A stretch of DNA of 31,927 nt, taken from positions 1-31,927 of IMG/VR virus record IMGVR_UViG_3300015371_000119; one strand, written 5' to 3'. Made by a program: the position numbers and the translations under genes. The notes beneath the pieces were generated by a model. The model saw only the letters and a program-made list of their open reading frames with translations. It did no database searches and was not told where the DNA came from. This document shows positions 5,388 to 10,877 of this stretch, one piece after another. Origin of the DNA: a virus. How positions within the stretch are numbered: position 1 is the first letter of the stretch; every line of letters starts with the position of its first letter.

Positions 5388-5691
5388 AGGCCGAGACTGC
5401 ACCATCCTGAGACAGCACGACAAAGCCCTTCACGACCTCACCCTTGTCATTCTTGTGCTCACGCGCGGTGACGGTAATGTCAAGCTTCATCTTGCTAGCG
5501 TTCTGGAGAAAACTCTGCCGAACCGTGGCAGCAGTCTTACCCTTGAAAACGCCCTCAGTCAGAGAAATGACGGCATTCTGCCGACCGGACTCCGAAAACT
5601 CGCGGAGCGCAGCAGCGTACACACCAGTCAGCTTTCCCTCGGACATGATCTCAGTAATCTCATCCGGCTCAAGCTCGATGAAATACGACAT
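5386..5691 (-). CDS. Hypothetical protein with its own promoter/operator and terminator (101 aa)
   Basis: The protein MSYFIELEPDEITEIMSEGK has no recognised family. The N-terminal half looks helical (GVYAAALREFSESGRQNAVI) and the C-terminal half beta-rich (KLDITVTAREHKNDKGEVVK, then GFVVLSQDGAVSA). The ATG sits behind AAGGAGGTG. The gene is flanked upstream by a TTGACA promoter covered by a large palindrome and downstream by an intrinsic terminator. It therefore looks like a single-gene transcription unit inside the early block, unlike its operon-packed neighbours. Such an arrangement often marks an abundant or tightly regulated product. A nucleic-acid-binding role is possible, but no motif proves it. 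Confidence 0.75.
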   Translation of the reverse strand: MSYFIELEPDEITEIMSEGKLTGVYAAALREFSESGRQNAVISLTEGVFKGKTAATVRQSFLQNASKMKLDITVTAREHKNDKGEVVKGFVVLSQDGAVSA

Positions 5692-5723
5692 TGTGGATTA
5701 CACCTCCTTTCGCTGGTTTCGAT

Positions 5724-5766
5724 GACTTGGTAGGAGCTTACCGAATTGATAAGCTCGTGTCAAGTC
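5724..5766 (-). promoter_or_regulatory. Promoter overlapped by a hyphenated palindrome (operator)
   Basis: On the minus strand a perfect -35 TTGACA (5763-5758) is followed after exactly 17 bases by TAAGCT (5740-5735) as a weak -10. The same DNA forms GACTTG-(4)-GAGCTTA-(9)-TAAGCTC-(4)-CAAGTC, a two-part inverted repeat spanning 5724-5766. The inner arms cover the spacer and the -10, so a dimeric repressor bound here would block the promoter. The alternative is a hairpin in an RNA from farther upstream. It drives the 101-aa gene. Confidence 0.5.
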
Positions 5767-5768
5767 AG

Positions 5769-5933
5769 CTAACCGTAGATTCTCTCGCATTCGGCATCTG
5801 ACAGAAGTTCGGCGTGTTGGTCTGAGTCGATTTCGCCCATATCAACTAGCATATGTGCAGCTTCGTCGGGGTTGCTTGCCATACCCTCGTCTACCAGACC
5901 TTTCTGCAATTCCCGCGCTTCTCGAAGTGTCAT
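5769..5933 (-). CDS. Small helical acidic protein (54 aa)
   Basis: This gene encodes MTLREARELQKGLVDEGMAS and ends AECERIYG. It is acidic and entirely helical by appearance, with NPDEAAHMLVDMGEIDSDQH in the middle. The ATG follows GAAAGGAG eight bases upstream and is the first gene after the TTGACT/TAGGAT promoter at 5969-5997. Its stop is three bases from the palindrome that controls the next gene. No family is recognised; it could be a small regulator because it is the first product of the promoter. Confidence 0.68.
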   Translation of the reverse strand: MTLREARELQKGLVDEGMASNPDEAAHMLVDMGEIDSDQHAELLSDAECERIYG

Positions 5934-5968
5934 TGTCTTTGCTCCTTTCGGTTGATTGGGTTGATTAC

Positions 5969-5997
5969 ATCCTACAGGAGAACCTACAGAAAGTCAA
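5969..5997 (-). promoter_or_regulatory. Sigma70-type early promoter
   Basis: The minus strand shows TTGACT (5997-5992), a 17-base spacer (5991-5975) and TAGGAT (5974-5969), a good match to host vegetative promoters. CTGTAGG occurs twice as a direct repeat within the spacer and -10 (complement of CCTACAG at 5971-5977 and 5983-5989). The -35 context GACTTGAC is identical to that of the second promoter at 5758-5766, so both may be read by the same factor. It should transcribe the left early block, beginning with the 54-aa gene. Confidence 0.65.
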
Positions 5998-6004
5998 GTC
6001 GTTT

Positions 6005-6062
6005 TTCTCAGAAAGTCGCTGCTTTTGATGATTTATCGAATTTTAGTTATTTTTTCTGAGAA
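6005..6062. promoter_or_regulatory. Pair of palindromic TTCTSAGAA sites (possible operators)
   Basis: TTCTCAGAA (6005-6013) and TTCTGAGAA (6054-6062) are 9-bp palindromes 49 bases apart, both embedded in T-rich sequence (TTTTTCTCAGAAAG and TTTTTTCTGAGAAC). The first lies eight bases upstream of the -35 of the early promoter. A spacing near five helical turns would suit two dimers on one DNA face. The DNA between them is AT-rich. Binding by a repressor is inference. Confidence 0.45.
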
Positions 6063-6213
6063 CTTGTTACACTTACCCTTTCTTAGGTTGTATTATACAC
6101 TTTTTTAGTATTCTACAGTCCTGGGTTGTATTTTCCAACATACCTTAGGGCATGTGGTGTAACGTCATTTGCATCTTAGTCCGATGTTTACAGTAGGATT
6201 GTAGGTCGAGTTT
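6063..6213. other. AT-rich intergenic segment with GGTTGTATT direct repeats
   Basis: No gene is seen here. GGTTGTATT occurs at 6086-6094 and 6124-6132. The first copy continues as GGTTGTATTATACAC, which contains TATAAT on the minus strand (6097-6092) without a convincing -35. ATACACTTTT at 6095-6104 recurs in inverted orientation at 6928-6937 in the divergent intergenic region. Together with the operators and promoter to its left, this is the most regulator-dense noncoding stretch in the early block. A replication origin cannot be excluded. Confidence 0.35.
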
Positions 6214-6336
6214 CTATCTGTAGCTCCGATTCTGCGATTTCGCCGAATACAGCGCCAGCAGGACAAACAGTCCGACCCACACAATTAGCAGGACTGCGAT
6301 CAAGTCGCCGATCAGATGTGCAATGGGTAGATTCAT
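6214..6336 (-). CDS. 40-aa single-pass membrane peptide
   Basis: The gene encodes MNLPIAHLIGDLIAVLLIVW and continues VGLFVLLALYSAKSQNRSYR. Residues 9-30 form one strong transmembrane helix and the C-terminus is basic, predicting the tail inside the cytoplasm. The ATG follows GAGGAGGAAGT and overlaps the upstream stop as ATGA. Because it is short and membrane-embedded it could be a host-membrane effector or an antiholin-like peptide. It is encoded far from any recognised lysis gene, so that is only a possibility. Confidence 0.65.
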   Translation of the reverse strand: MNLPIAHLIGDLIAVLLIVWVGLFVLLALYSAKSQNRSYR

Positions 6337-6494
6337 ACTTCCTCCTCTCTTACCTCGATTGTGATGACGTTGCCAGGATCAATCAATTCGTGATCGTTCA
6401 GCCAGTCGATGATTGTTCGACCGAACCCAACTTTTACGGTAGTCGCTCCGAGTGGGATTTCGTCCGAGTCTCGCACTGTGACGATGTAGTACAC
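6333..6494 (-). CDS. Small hypothetical protein (53 aa), GTG start
   Basis: The coding frame stays open upstream, but that part overlaps the 95-aa gene and looks like its shadow. I start at GTG 6494 behind AAAGGGG (MYYIVTVRDSDEIPLGATTV); a GTG two codons earlier would overlap the SD. The protein looks like a small beta-rich domain with VGFGRTIIDWLNDHELIDPG, ending in acidic VREEEV. It is coupled to the 40-aa membrane peptide by an ATGA overlap. Function unknown. Confidence 0.62.
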   Translation of the reverse strand: MYYIVTVRDSDEIPLGATTVKVGFGRTIIDWLNDHELIDPGNVITIEVREEEV

Positions 6495-6518
6495 AGTCAC
6501 CCCTTTCTGAGGGAGGGT

Positions 6519-6538
6519 GAGGGGCTTTACAGCCCCTC
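6519..6538 (-). other. Perfect hairpin with the stop codon in a GNRA loop
   Basis: On the minus strand GAGGGGCT pairs with AGCCCCTC around GTAA. The UAA stop of the 95-aa gene occupies the last three bases of the GUAA tetraloop, a GNRA loop. No U-tract follows, so ordinary termination is unlikely. It may protect mRNA 3' ends or limit read-through of ribosomes into the 53-aa gene. Pairing is seen directly; the role is inferred. Confidence 0.6.
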
Positions 6539-6814
6539 CTCCTGATGGATTGTCCCGATCTTCGCGGCCAGTGCCCGATCCCTCTGAATCCTCGTGTCCC
6601 TGACTTCTACGATGCGGGCCGATCGTTGCTTGCGACCGCGCTTCGCGTGGAAGATGCTCACATTGTCGGGATCGTTGACATTGTAGGAGATGCAATCTGA
6701 CAGTGCCTTAGTGCGTGTTCGGGGCTTTCGTGTCCCACCGATCCGAGTACCGTTGACTGCTGGAATTGCGCGCAGTGTCTCGGGATCAGTTGCGTGACTT
6801 CGTTTGTCGGCCAT
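6527..6814 (-). CDS. Basic Arg-rich hypothetical protein (95 aa)
   Basis: The protein MADKRSHATDPETLRAIPAV is highly basic, with runs such as GTRKPRTRTK, KRGRKQRSARIVEVRDTRIQ and RDRALAAKIG. This charge suggests nucleic-acid binding, but no known DNA-binding fold is evident. A GGGG-based SD lies about ten bases before the ATG. It is the most upstream gene of the leftward block, facing the rightward operon across 190 bases. Its stop lies in the hairpin described above. It could be a structural or regulatory DNA-associated protein. Confidence 0.65.
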   Translation of the reverse strand: MADKRSHATDPETLRAIPAVNGTRIGGTRKPRTRTKALSDCISYNVNDPDNVSIFHAKRGRKQRSARIVEVRDTRIQRDRALAAKIGTIHQEEGL

Positions 6815-7004
6815 ATCGGGCGAACCCCTTTCCTATCGAACTTCCATATCACTTGCACTAGGAACTCTATCGCAGGCAACCCGCCGCAACGACGACTATC
6901 GAGCATATGGACCGATTCTGAAATTTGAAAAGTGTATTATGTACTAGTAACAACCTCCGTGTCGTTTACTCTCTCGCGCGTGTACCTAGACAGGGGGTTT
7001 ACAG
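6815..7004. other. Divergent intergenic region between early and late blocks
   Basis: This 190-base region separates the leftward block from the rightward late operon, so it should contain promoters for both. TTTGAAAAGTGTATTATGTA at 6924-6943 is AT-rich and resembles a -10 region (TATTAT at 6935-6940), but I find no matching -35 at normal spacing. AAAAGTGTAT (6928-6937) is the inverted copy of the sequence at 6095-6104. A GGGGG SD sits eight bases before the GTG at 7005. Late promoters that need a phage activator often look weak, so the missing -35 is not surprising. Confidence 0.4.
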
Positions 7005-7301
7005 GTGGCTAGCGACTTCATCGAAAGACTGAAAAGCTACGAAGATGCAATTGGCGAGGAATTCGCCAAGGATGTAACTGACAAGGAACACATCAAGGAA
7101 TTGACGACTAAGCTGTTTGTCGAAGAAATGCCAGCTTTGGCAAAGCAGCTAAACTACATCGCTAAACATGCTGAAAAGGAAAGCGATCAGCTTGCAGCGA
7201 TTAAGTTTGCATTTGAATTTATCTTCGGTCGGTCAGCGCCGGCGAAAAATGCAGGTACGACTCTTGATGATCTGATTGGTCAGCTAACTGCGAATGATTA
7301 G
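7005..7301 (+). CDS. Possible small terminase subunit (98 aa)
   Basis: The GTG start follows a CAGGGGG SD. The protein (MASDFIERLKSYEDAIGEEF) is helical, with LAKQLNYIAKHAEKESDQLA then AIKFAFEFIFGRSAPAKNAG near the C-terminus. The 'AIKFAF..IFGRSAP' segment resembles the 'AI..LLDR..GKP' helix common at the end of small terminase subunits. Its place as first gene of the late operon also fits. However, it lacks an obvious N-terminal helix-turn-helix, and the large terminase lies about 7.6 kb downstream. If it is TerS it would recognise the packaging site. Confidence 0.45.
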   Translation: MASDFIERLKSYEDAIGEEFAKDVTDKEHIKELTTKLFVEEMPALAKQLNYIAKHAEKESDQLAAIKFAFEFIFGRSAPAKNAGTTLDDLIGQLTAND

Positions 7302-7656
7302 TTCAGGATTTGCAGTAGGGCTTCAAAGCTTAGAAGGCTTAAACTTTGAACCGGATAAGCCTTTTCGGGCTTGCCTAATTTGCGGAAGGGTCTTTCAGAG
7401 CGAATTGGACCGCTCAGGTTTGAACGAATTGTGGGCACTTGAAAACCGAGAGGCATGGGCCGCAAAGCATGCCAAAGCCCACAGTGACAGGGAACACCAT
7501 ATGTTGCGAATTAGTGGCCTCTCCATGACCCCGGAGGCTGCTAAGAAACTGGCGGCATATGGTGTTATCCCTGTTTTGGATGCAGTTACCAATAATGAGA
7601 CAGAGCAAGCGTTGTTTGAGAGTTCACCGATCCCACAAGATGACGCTGAATGCTGA
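7294..7656 (+). CDS. Zinc-finger-like hypothetical protein (120 aa)
   Basis: The ATG overlaps the stop of the preceding gene by eight bases. Residues 27-30 read CLIC, followed by GRVFQSELDRSG and then WAAKHAKAHSDREHHM. The CxxC with spaced histidines resembles a long C2H2 zinc finger. The rest contains a PEAAKKLAAYGVIPVLDAVT helix and a polar tail ending DDAEC. Proteins with a CxxC...H...H near the terminase are common in actinophages, from memory, and remain unassigned. DNA binding is inferred from the motif only. Confidence 0.6.
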   Translation: MISSGFAVGLQSLEGLNFEPDKPFRACLICGRVFQSELDRSGLNELWALENREAWAAKHAKAHSDREHHMLRISGLSMTPEAAKKLAAYGVIPVLDAVTNNETEQALFESSPIPQDDAEC

Positions 7657-7883
7657 GACAGATATTTGGCTCTCACGGACAGATGTTCATGGGAGTCCTG
7701 ATGCTCCTGCTGACGATTTTGCAAACGATCTATTGGTTAGCTATATCCAAGCCGGACTCAACTGCGATCTTCATTGTCTCGATGGAAGCACTAGCTTTTG
7801 CGGCTTATGGTGTCATAGCAACTGCGCTAGGCTATCGAGCTACGGAAAGAGTAGAGCAGTACGTCATTGATGAGGACGCATGA
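7650..7883 (+). CDS. Two-helix membrane protein (77 aa)
   Basis: The protein MLRQIFGSHGQMFMGVLMLL continues with a hydrophobic helix (residues about 11-32, LMLLLTILQTIYWLAI), a short polar turn (SKPDS), a second helix (about 38-62, AIFIVSMEALAFAAYGVIAT) and a charged tail RATERVEQYVIDEDA. Two transmembrane segments with a cytoplasmic charged tail are compatible with a holin, but no lysin is present nearby. Start and stop overlap neighbours (ATGCTGA and ATGA). Confidence 0.65.
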   Translation: MLRQIFGSHGQMFMGVLMLLLTILQTIYWLAISKPDSTAIFIVSMEALAFAAYGVIATALGYRATERVEQYVIDEDA

Positions 7884-8056
7884 GATTGACAGTCGTTAGT
7901 GTGTGCATGAGAGAAGAGGATGAAGAACAGGCCATAGTGTTGGGTAAGGCGATTGAGACTTTGTGTAATCGAAGCGACATAATTGCAGCGGTAGAGATTT
8001 CGAGTATAAACGTACCTGACCATTACATAAATGCGGAAGGAGGTTCTCAAAATTAG
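7880..8056 (+). CDS. Small hypothetical protein (58 aa)
   Basis: This short gene begins MRLTVVSVCMREEDEEQAIV and ends NVPDHYINAEGGSQN. It starts with a beta strand, followed by a helix rich in Glu. The ATG overlaps the previous stop (ATGA) and its 3' end overlaps the next ORF by 26 bases in another frame. Its frame is supported mainly by the tight coupling; no domain is seen. Confidence 0.55.
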   Translation: MRLTVVSVCMREEDEEQAIVLGKAIETLCNRSDIIAAVEISSINVPDHYINAEGGSQN

Positions 8057-8177
8057 CGTGTTACTGGCCGTCTTGTTGGTACTCGCGGTGGCTTGGCTGA
8101 TTATCGTGCTAGCCGCACATTTGCCCCTGTGGTTGTTGGTGCTTTGCTTGATCTTCGTTGTTGCGTTCTTCGTATAG
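8031..8177 (+). CDS. Hydrophobic 48-aa membrane peptide
   Basis: The ORF reads MRKEVLKISVLLAVLLVLAV followed by AWLIIVLAAHLPLWLLVLCL and IFVVAFFV. It is almost wholly hydrophobic with a basic N-terminus, which predicts one hairpin of two membrane helices broken at HLPLW. The start is uncertain: the ATG at 8031 has no good SD; the AAGGAGG at 8037-8043 fits a non-standard ATT at 8052 or, more loosely, a GTG at 8058. All choices keep the hydrophobic core. A small holin or membrane modulator is possible. Confidence 0.5.
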   Translation: MRKEVLKISVLLAVLLVLAVAWLIIVLAAHLPLWLLVLCLIFVVAFFV

Positions 8178-8187
8178 GGAGGAAGCT

Positions 8188-8577
8188 TTGCCGTTTTATG
8201 AGGTAATTTACGAGACTGGTAGTAAGTCGGTTGCTGAGTACCCTGATGATGAGGCAGCAATTGCTGCTGTGACGGCTCAGCATCAAAAGGCTACGACTGG
8301 TCAGCCAGGTGGACCTACTGGACACCCGGCAGAAAGAGTAGTTAAGGTGCTTGCTTACGATCAGCACCCTGGGGATTATGGTCAGGATATGACCATGAGC
8401 AAGGATGTTGCAAAGAAGGCGCTTGATGAGATTATGAAGGGCCAGGGAGAAGTAGTGAACGTGATGGATTTGGCGGCCAGGGTTCGTGAACTTGCCAATC
8501 CACACGCTGATGATGTTGGTGTGCATGATTCGCAGTACAAGATGAAGGAAGAGAGGGAGTTGGCGCTCGATCTATAA
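8188..8577 (+). CDS. PFYEVIYETG-type hypothetical protein (129 aa)
   Basis: The TTG at 8188 follows GGGAGGAAGC and gives MPFYEVIYETGSKSVAEYPD. An upstream TTG would add ten residues without an SD. From memory, small actinophage proteins start with almost the same residues and continue through a 'GGP.G..AERV.KVL.Y..HPG.Y' stretch, as seen here (GGPTGHPAERVVKVLAYDQH). They often lie near terminase or capsid genes and have no firm function. The C-terminus is helical and charged (HDSQYKMKEERELALDL). Confidence 0.7.
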   Translation: MPFYEVIYETGSKSVAEYPDDEAAIAAVTAQHQKATTGQPGGPTGHPAERVVKVLAYDQHPGDYGQDMTMSKDVAKKALDEIMKGQGEVVNVMDLAARVRELANPHADDVGVHDSQYKMKEERELALDL

Positions 8578-8587
8578 AGGGGGGTAG

Positions 8588-8941
8588 TTGGCCGCCGAGC
8601 AACATGACCCAGAGTGGTACTACGATAGGGAGGTTCCTCAAAGACTCTTGAACAATTTGGCAGAGTTGCCGATTGTTCCAGAACAACTGTTAGATGGACG
8701 GATTCCAGATGCGGGTCGGATTGAAATGTTTGAAAGGCGGCGAACAGGAAGTCTGACTCCGAGAGAGGCACAGTGTCTAGCACTAATGAGTCATGGAATG
8801 ACGACTGAGATGGTAGCTCAGACATTGGGAATTGCGTTCTACACCGTGATGACGTATTTGAAGAAAGCGCGGTTTGCGTTGAGGGCAAAGAACACAGCAC
8901 ATGCAATCGCTATTGCACTGAGAGAAGGGATCATCGAATAA
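8588..8941 (+). CDS. LuxR-type helix-turn-helix protein (117 aa)
   Basis: Residues 56-115 form a LuxR/GerE-type DNA-binding domain: LTPREAQCLALMSHGMTTEM, then VAQTLGIAFYTVMTYLKKAR. The LTPRE start, the G before the turn and the TV..Y/H recognition helix are the usual positions. The first 55 residues carry no sensory domain. The TTG start lies behind AAAGGGGGGTAG. Located in the late operon just before virion genes, it may act as a late activator, or as a terminase-like DNA-recognition subunit. Two other genes nearby (98 aa and 120 aa) also look nucleic-acid related. Confidence 0.8.
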   Translation: MAAEQHDPEWYYDREVPQRLLNNLAELPIVPEQLLDGRIPDAGRIEMFERRRTGSLTPREAQCLALMSHGMTTEMVAQTLGIAFYTVMTYLKKARFALRAKNTAHAIAIALREGIIE

Positions 8942-9432
8942 TGTGTGCAGTTTTGGCATTTCAGCAGATGAGCAAGCTCGTAACGGATTACGTTATGGGC
9001 AACTCAGGATCGGTTACGCCTCCATCGTCTTGGACGATTGGACTTAGTACCATTGCAGTTAGCTCTATGGCTCGAAACAGTGTTTGGTCGGCGACGGTAT
9101 CGGGGACGAATATCAATGAAATCGGAGCATCAACTGCAAATGGATATGCCCGACAGACTATCGCTAAGTCTATCAACCAGGCTGGAATTGACTGGGGAAC
9201 TTCAACGTTTGATAACACGACAAGCACTGGAGGACAGACCACAACTGCCGATCAGGTCACGTTTGGTGCATTCTCGGGCGCACCCTCACCAAATGGAGCT
9301 AACTCCTGGGTGCTGACAGATGGTTCTACCCTGAATGCAGGAAATCCGTACTTCGCAGGAGATACGGCTGCAACTAGAACGTTTGCAAACGGCGATACTG
9401 AGAAGGTTACACCTGCTATCAAGGCTGGCTGA
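8941..9432 (+). CDS. Virion surface/fiber-like protein (163 aa)
   Basis: The ATG overlaps the HTH gene's stop as TAATG. The protein has SWTIGLSTIAV, then a GYARQTI segment and TADQVTFGAFSGAP. This order recalls a widespread phage virion domain ('YLGLSTTAP...GYARQ...F....G.W') found in fiber or capsid-decoration proteins. The rest is Ser, Thr, Asn and Gly rich and beta-predicted, with no coiled coil. A role as decoration or receptor-contact protein is likely. The first gene of the surface-protein block. Confidence 0.6.
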   Translation: MCAVLAFQQMSKLVTDYVMGNSGSVTPPSSWTIGLSTIAVSSMARNSVWSATVSGTNINEIGASTANGYARQTIAKSINQAGIDWGTSTFDNTTSTGGQTTTADQVTFGAFSGAPSPNGANSWVLTDGSTLNAGNPYFAGDTAATRTFANGDTEKVTPAIKAG

Positions 9433-9437
9433 GCTAA

Positions 9438-9785
9438 ATGTCAGTTTCAGCGTTTGGTAGCGGTACTCAGACTGCTACAGTAACAACTGAACATACACTT
9501 AGCGACGTAAACGTTGCTGGATCGTTTCTGCTTGAAGTAGATACGGTCAATATGGTCGATGGTGACGTTTTGGAATTGCGGGTGTATGCGATGGTTCTCA
9601 CGGGAGGTACGCGAAGGGTTGCGTACTTCAAGAGATACATGAATGCACAGAATGCGGATGATCTAATCAAGATCAGCGTTCCAATCTCAAACGAGCTAAC
9701 CGATTCTGGCGCACTCAGGTTTACCCTAAAACAGACAAAGGGTACAAGCCGGAACTTCCCTTGGAAGGTTCTCCAAATTGGGTGA
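9438..9785 (+). CDS. Beta-rich virion protein (115 aa)
   Basis: The protein MSVSAFGSGTQTATVTTEHT contains GSFLLEVDTVNMVDGDVLEL followed by RVYAMVLTGGTRRVAYFKRY and a C-terminal LKQTKGTSRNFPWKVLQIG. Small proteins with a TEHTL....G.F.L.VD...M..GD..ELR pattern occur widely in phage virion gene clusters, from memory, without firm function. The alternation predicts a single beta-sandwich. It overlaps the next gene by eight bases. A head- or tail-decoration role is inferred from the neighbourhood. Confidence 0.6.
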   Translation: MSVSAFGSGTQTATVTTEHTLSDVNVAGSFLLEVDTVNMVDGDVLELRVYAMVLTGGTRRVAYFKRYMNAQNADDLIKISVPISNELTDSGALRFTLKQTKGTSRNFPWKVLQIG

Positions 9786-10329
9786 TTATCCTGAGACGCT
9801 AGATTCAGGAGTCATGGCCGGTATTTTGGGGAGCTATACAGATACGGCTATTGGAGATTGGATCACAGGCGTAAGCGGTACAATGGCCGGTGTTGCACCC
9901 GGTCAGAATATCGCTTATTACATGCCTATCGAGGTTACTCGAAGAGTTACGATCTATCAAGCAGTCGTTCGTAATGGTGCAACAGTTGCAGGAAACTTCG
10001 ATGTTGGTCTTTACGACGAGTGGCTGAATAGGCTGGTATCGAGTGGAAGTACAGCACAATCAGGAACCAACTCTTCGCAGTCGGTCAACATTACCGACAC
10101 TGTTCTAGATCGTGGGACTTACTATGCTGGATTTGCTTCCGATAGCACAACTGCGACATACCGAATTCAGTCATCACCAGGGTTAAACGGTGCGACTGCT
10201 CAGGCTTGTGGATGTATGAGCCAAGCGAGTGCATTTCCACTTCCTGACCCTGCTGTATTCGCTGGTGGTGTTCCCGCAAATCTCAACTTCCCGCACGTCT
10301 GCTTCCTATTCTGGAGTACACTGGAATGA
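9778..10329 (+). CDS. Beta-sandwich virion protein, paralog 1 (183 aa)
   Basis: The start is TTG at 9778 behind GGAAGG. The protein contains a core of GATVAGNFDVGLYDEWLNRL, then TVLDRGTYYAGFASDSTTAT and ASAFPLPDPAVFAG. The following gene has the same length and the same order of motifs (GNWSIGLYYW, YMLGLSHS, ASAVPLPTDA), so the two are tandem paralogs. GxxxVGLY within a beta-rich protein suits a carbohydrate-binding or fiber-tip domain. No enzyme motif is seen. It overlaps the next gene by four bases (ATGA). Confidence 0.65.
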   Translation: MGDYPETLDSGVMAGILGSYTDTAIGDWITGVSGTMAGVAPGQNIAYYMPIEVTRRVTIYQAVVRNGATVAGNFDVGLYDEWLNRLVSSGSTAQSGTNSSQSVNITDTVLDRGTYYAGFASDSTTATYRIQSSPGLNGATAQACGCMSQASAFPLPDPAVFAGGVPANLNFPHVCFLFWSTLE

Positions 10330-10877
10330 CAGACTTTCCGTCTACTGAGTATCCAGGGCCAACTCATATTCACACATGGGGCAAGTATTTCCTAGGTGGA
10401 GTAGATAATCACCTAGTTTCAGGTTATGGCAATCCGGCTAGTGCTGCATGGCCTTCTGCCAATCTTGCCCTCTACTGGCCTTTCTCGGTTCCATTCCACT
10501 ATGTAGTAAAGCGGCTGTTCTGGACTAATGGTTCAGCCGCCGGCGGGAACTGGTCAATTGGCCTATACTACTGGAACGGTACAGGAATCTACGCATCGGG
10601 ATCTACAGCCGGATCGGGCAATTCACAGTTGCAGTACGTTACACCGGGAACAGAGATTCTACTAGAACCAAATGTCCAGTACATGCTTGGTCTTTCTCAT
10701 TCTGCTGCAACTGCAAACCAGGCATTCGGAAATCTAGTCTCTGTGGCGGCTGAGAAGCAGTCGGGAGTTTATCAGGAAGCATCGGCTGTACCACTTCCGA
10801 CAGATGCTACCTATGCAGCAGTTTCTAACACTGGCGTATATCTCGCAGGAATTACCAGGACGGCTAGTGGCTTCTAG
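10326..10877 (+). CDS. Beta-sandwich virion protein, paralog 2 (183 aa)
   Basis: This is the second copy of the pair: after a divergent N-terminus (MTDFPSTEYPGPTHIHTWGK) it shows AAGGNWSIGLYYWNGTGIYA, PGTEILLEPNVQYMLGLSHS and ASAVPLPTDATYAAV in the same positions as the first. Identity is low by eye but the spacing is conserved, so the duplication is old. The product is likely a beta-sandwich exposed on the virion. Trp and Tyr are frequent on predicted loops, as in sugar-binding sites. The C-terminus (LAGITRTASGF) overlaps the following GTG. Confidence 0.65.
   Translation: MTDFPSTEYPGPTHIHTWGKYFLGGVDNHLVSGYGNPASAAWPSANLALYWPFSVPFHYVVKRLFWTNGSAAGGNWSIGLYYWNGTGIYASGSTAGSGNSQLQYVTPGTEILLEPNVQYMLGLSHSAATANQAFGNLVSVAAEKQSGVYQEASAVPLPTDATYAAVSNTGVYLAGITRTASGF

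Noticed and set aside
6092-6097. TATAAT on the minus strand as a firm promoter
   Set aside because: No acceptable -35 at 16-18 bases; kept only as part of a regulatory segment.
6658-6906. An 82-aa minus-strand ORF
   Set aside because: Overlaps the 95-aa gene in another frame with no SD; regarded as a shadow.
7650-8177. A holin/lysis cassette
   Set aside because: Two membrane peptides occur, but no endolysin or lytic domain is visible in the window.
8382-8906. A 174-aa minus-strand ORF opposite the HTH gene
   Set aside because: Antisense to clear coding sequence with a LuxR domain, Ser-rich shadow composition, no SD.
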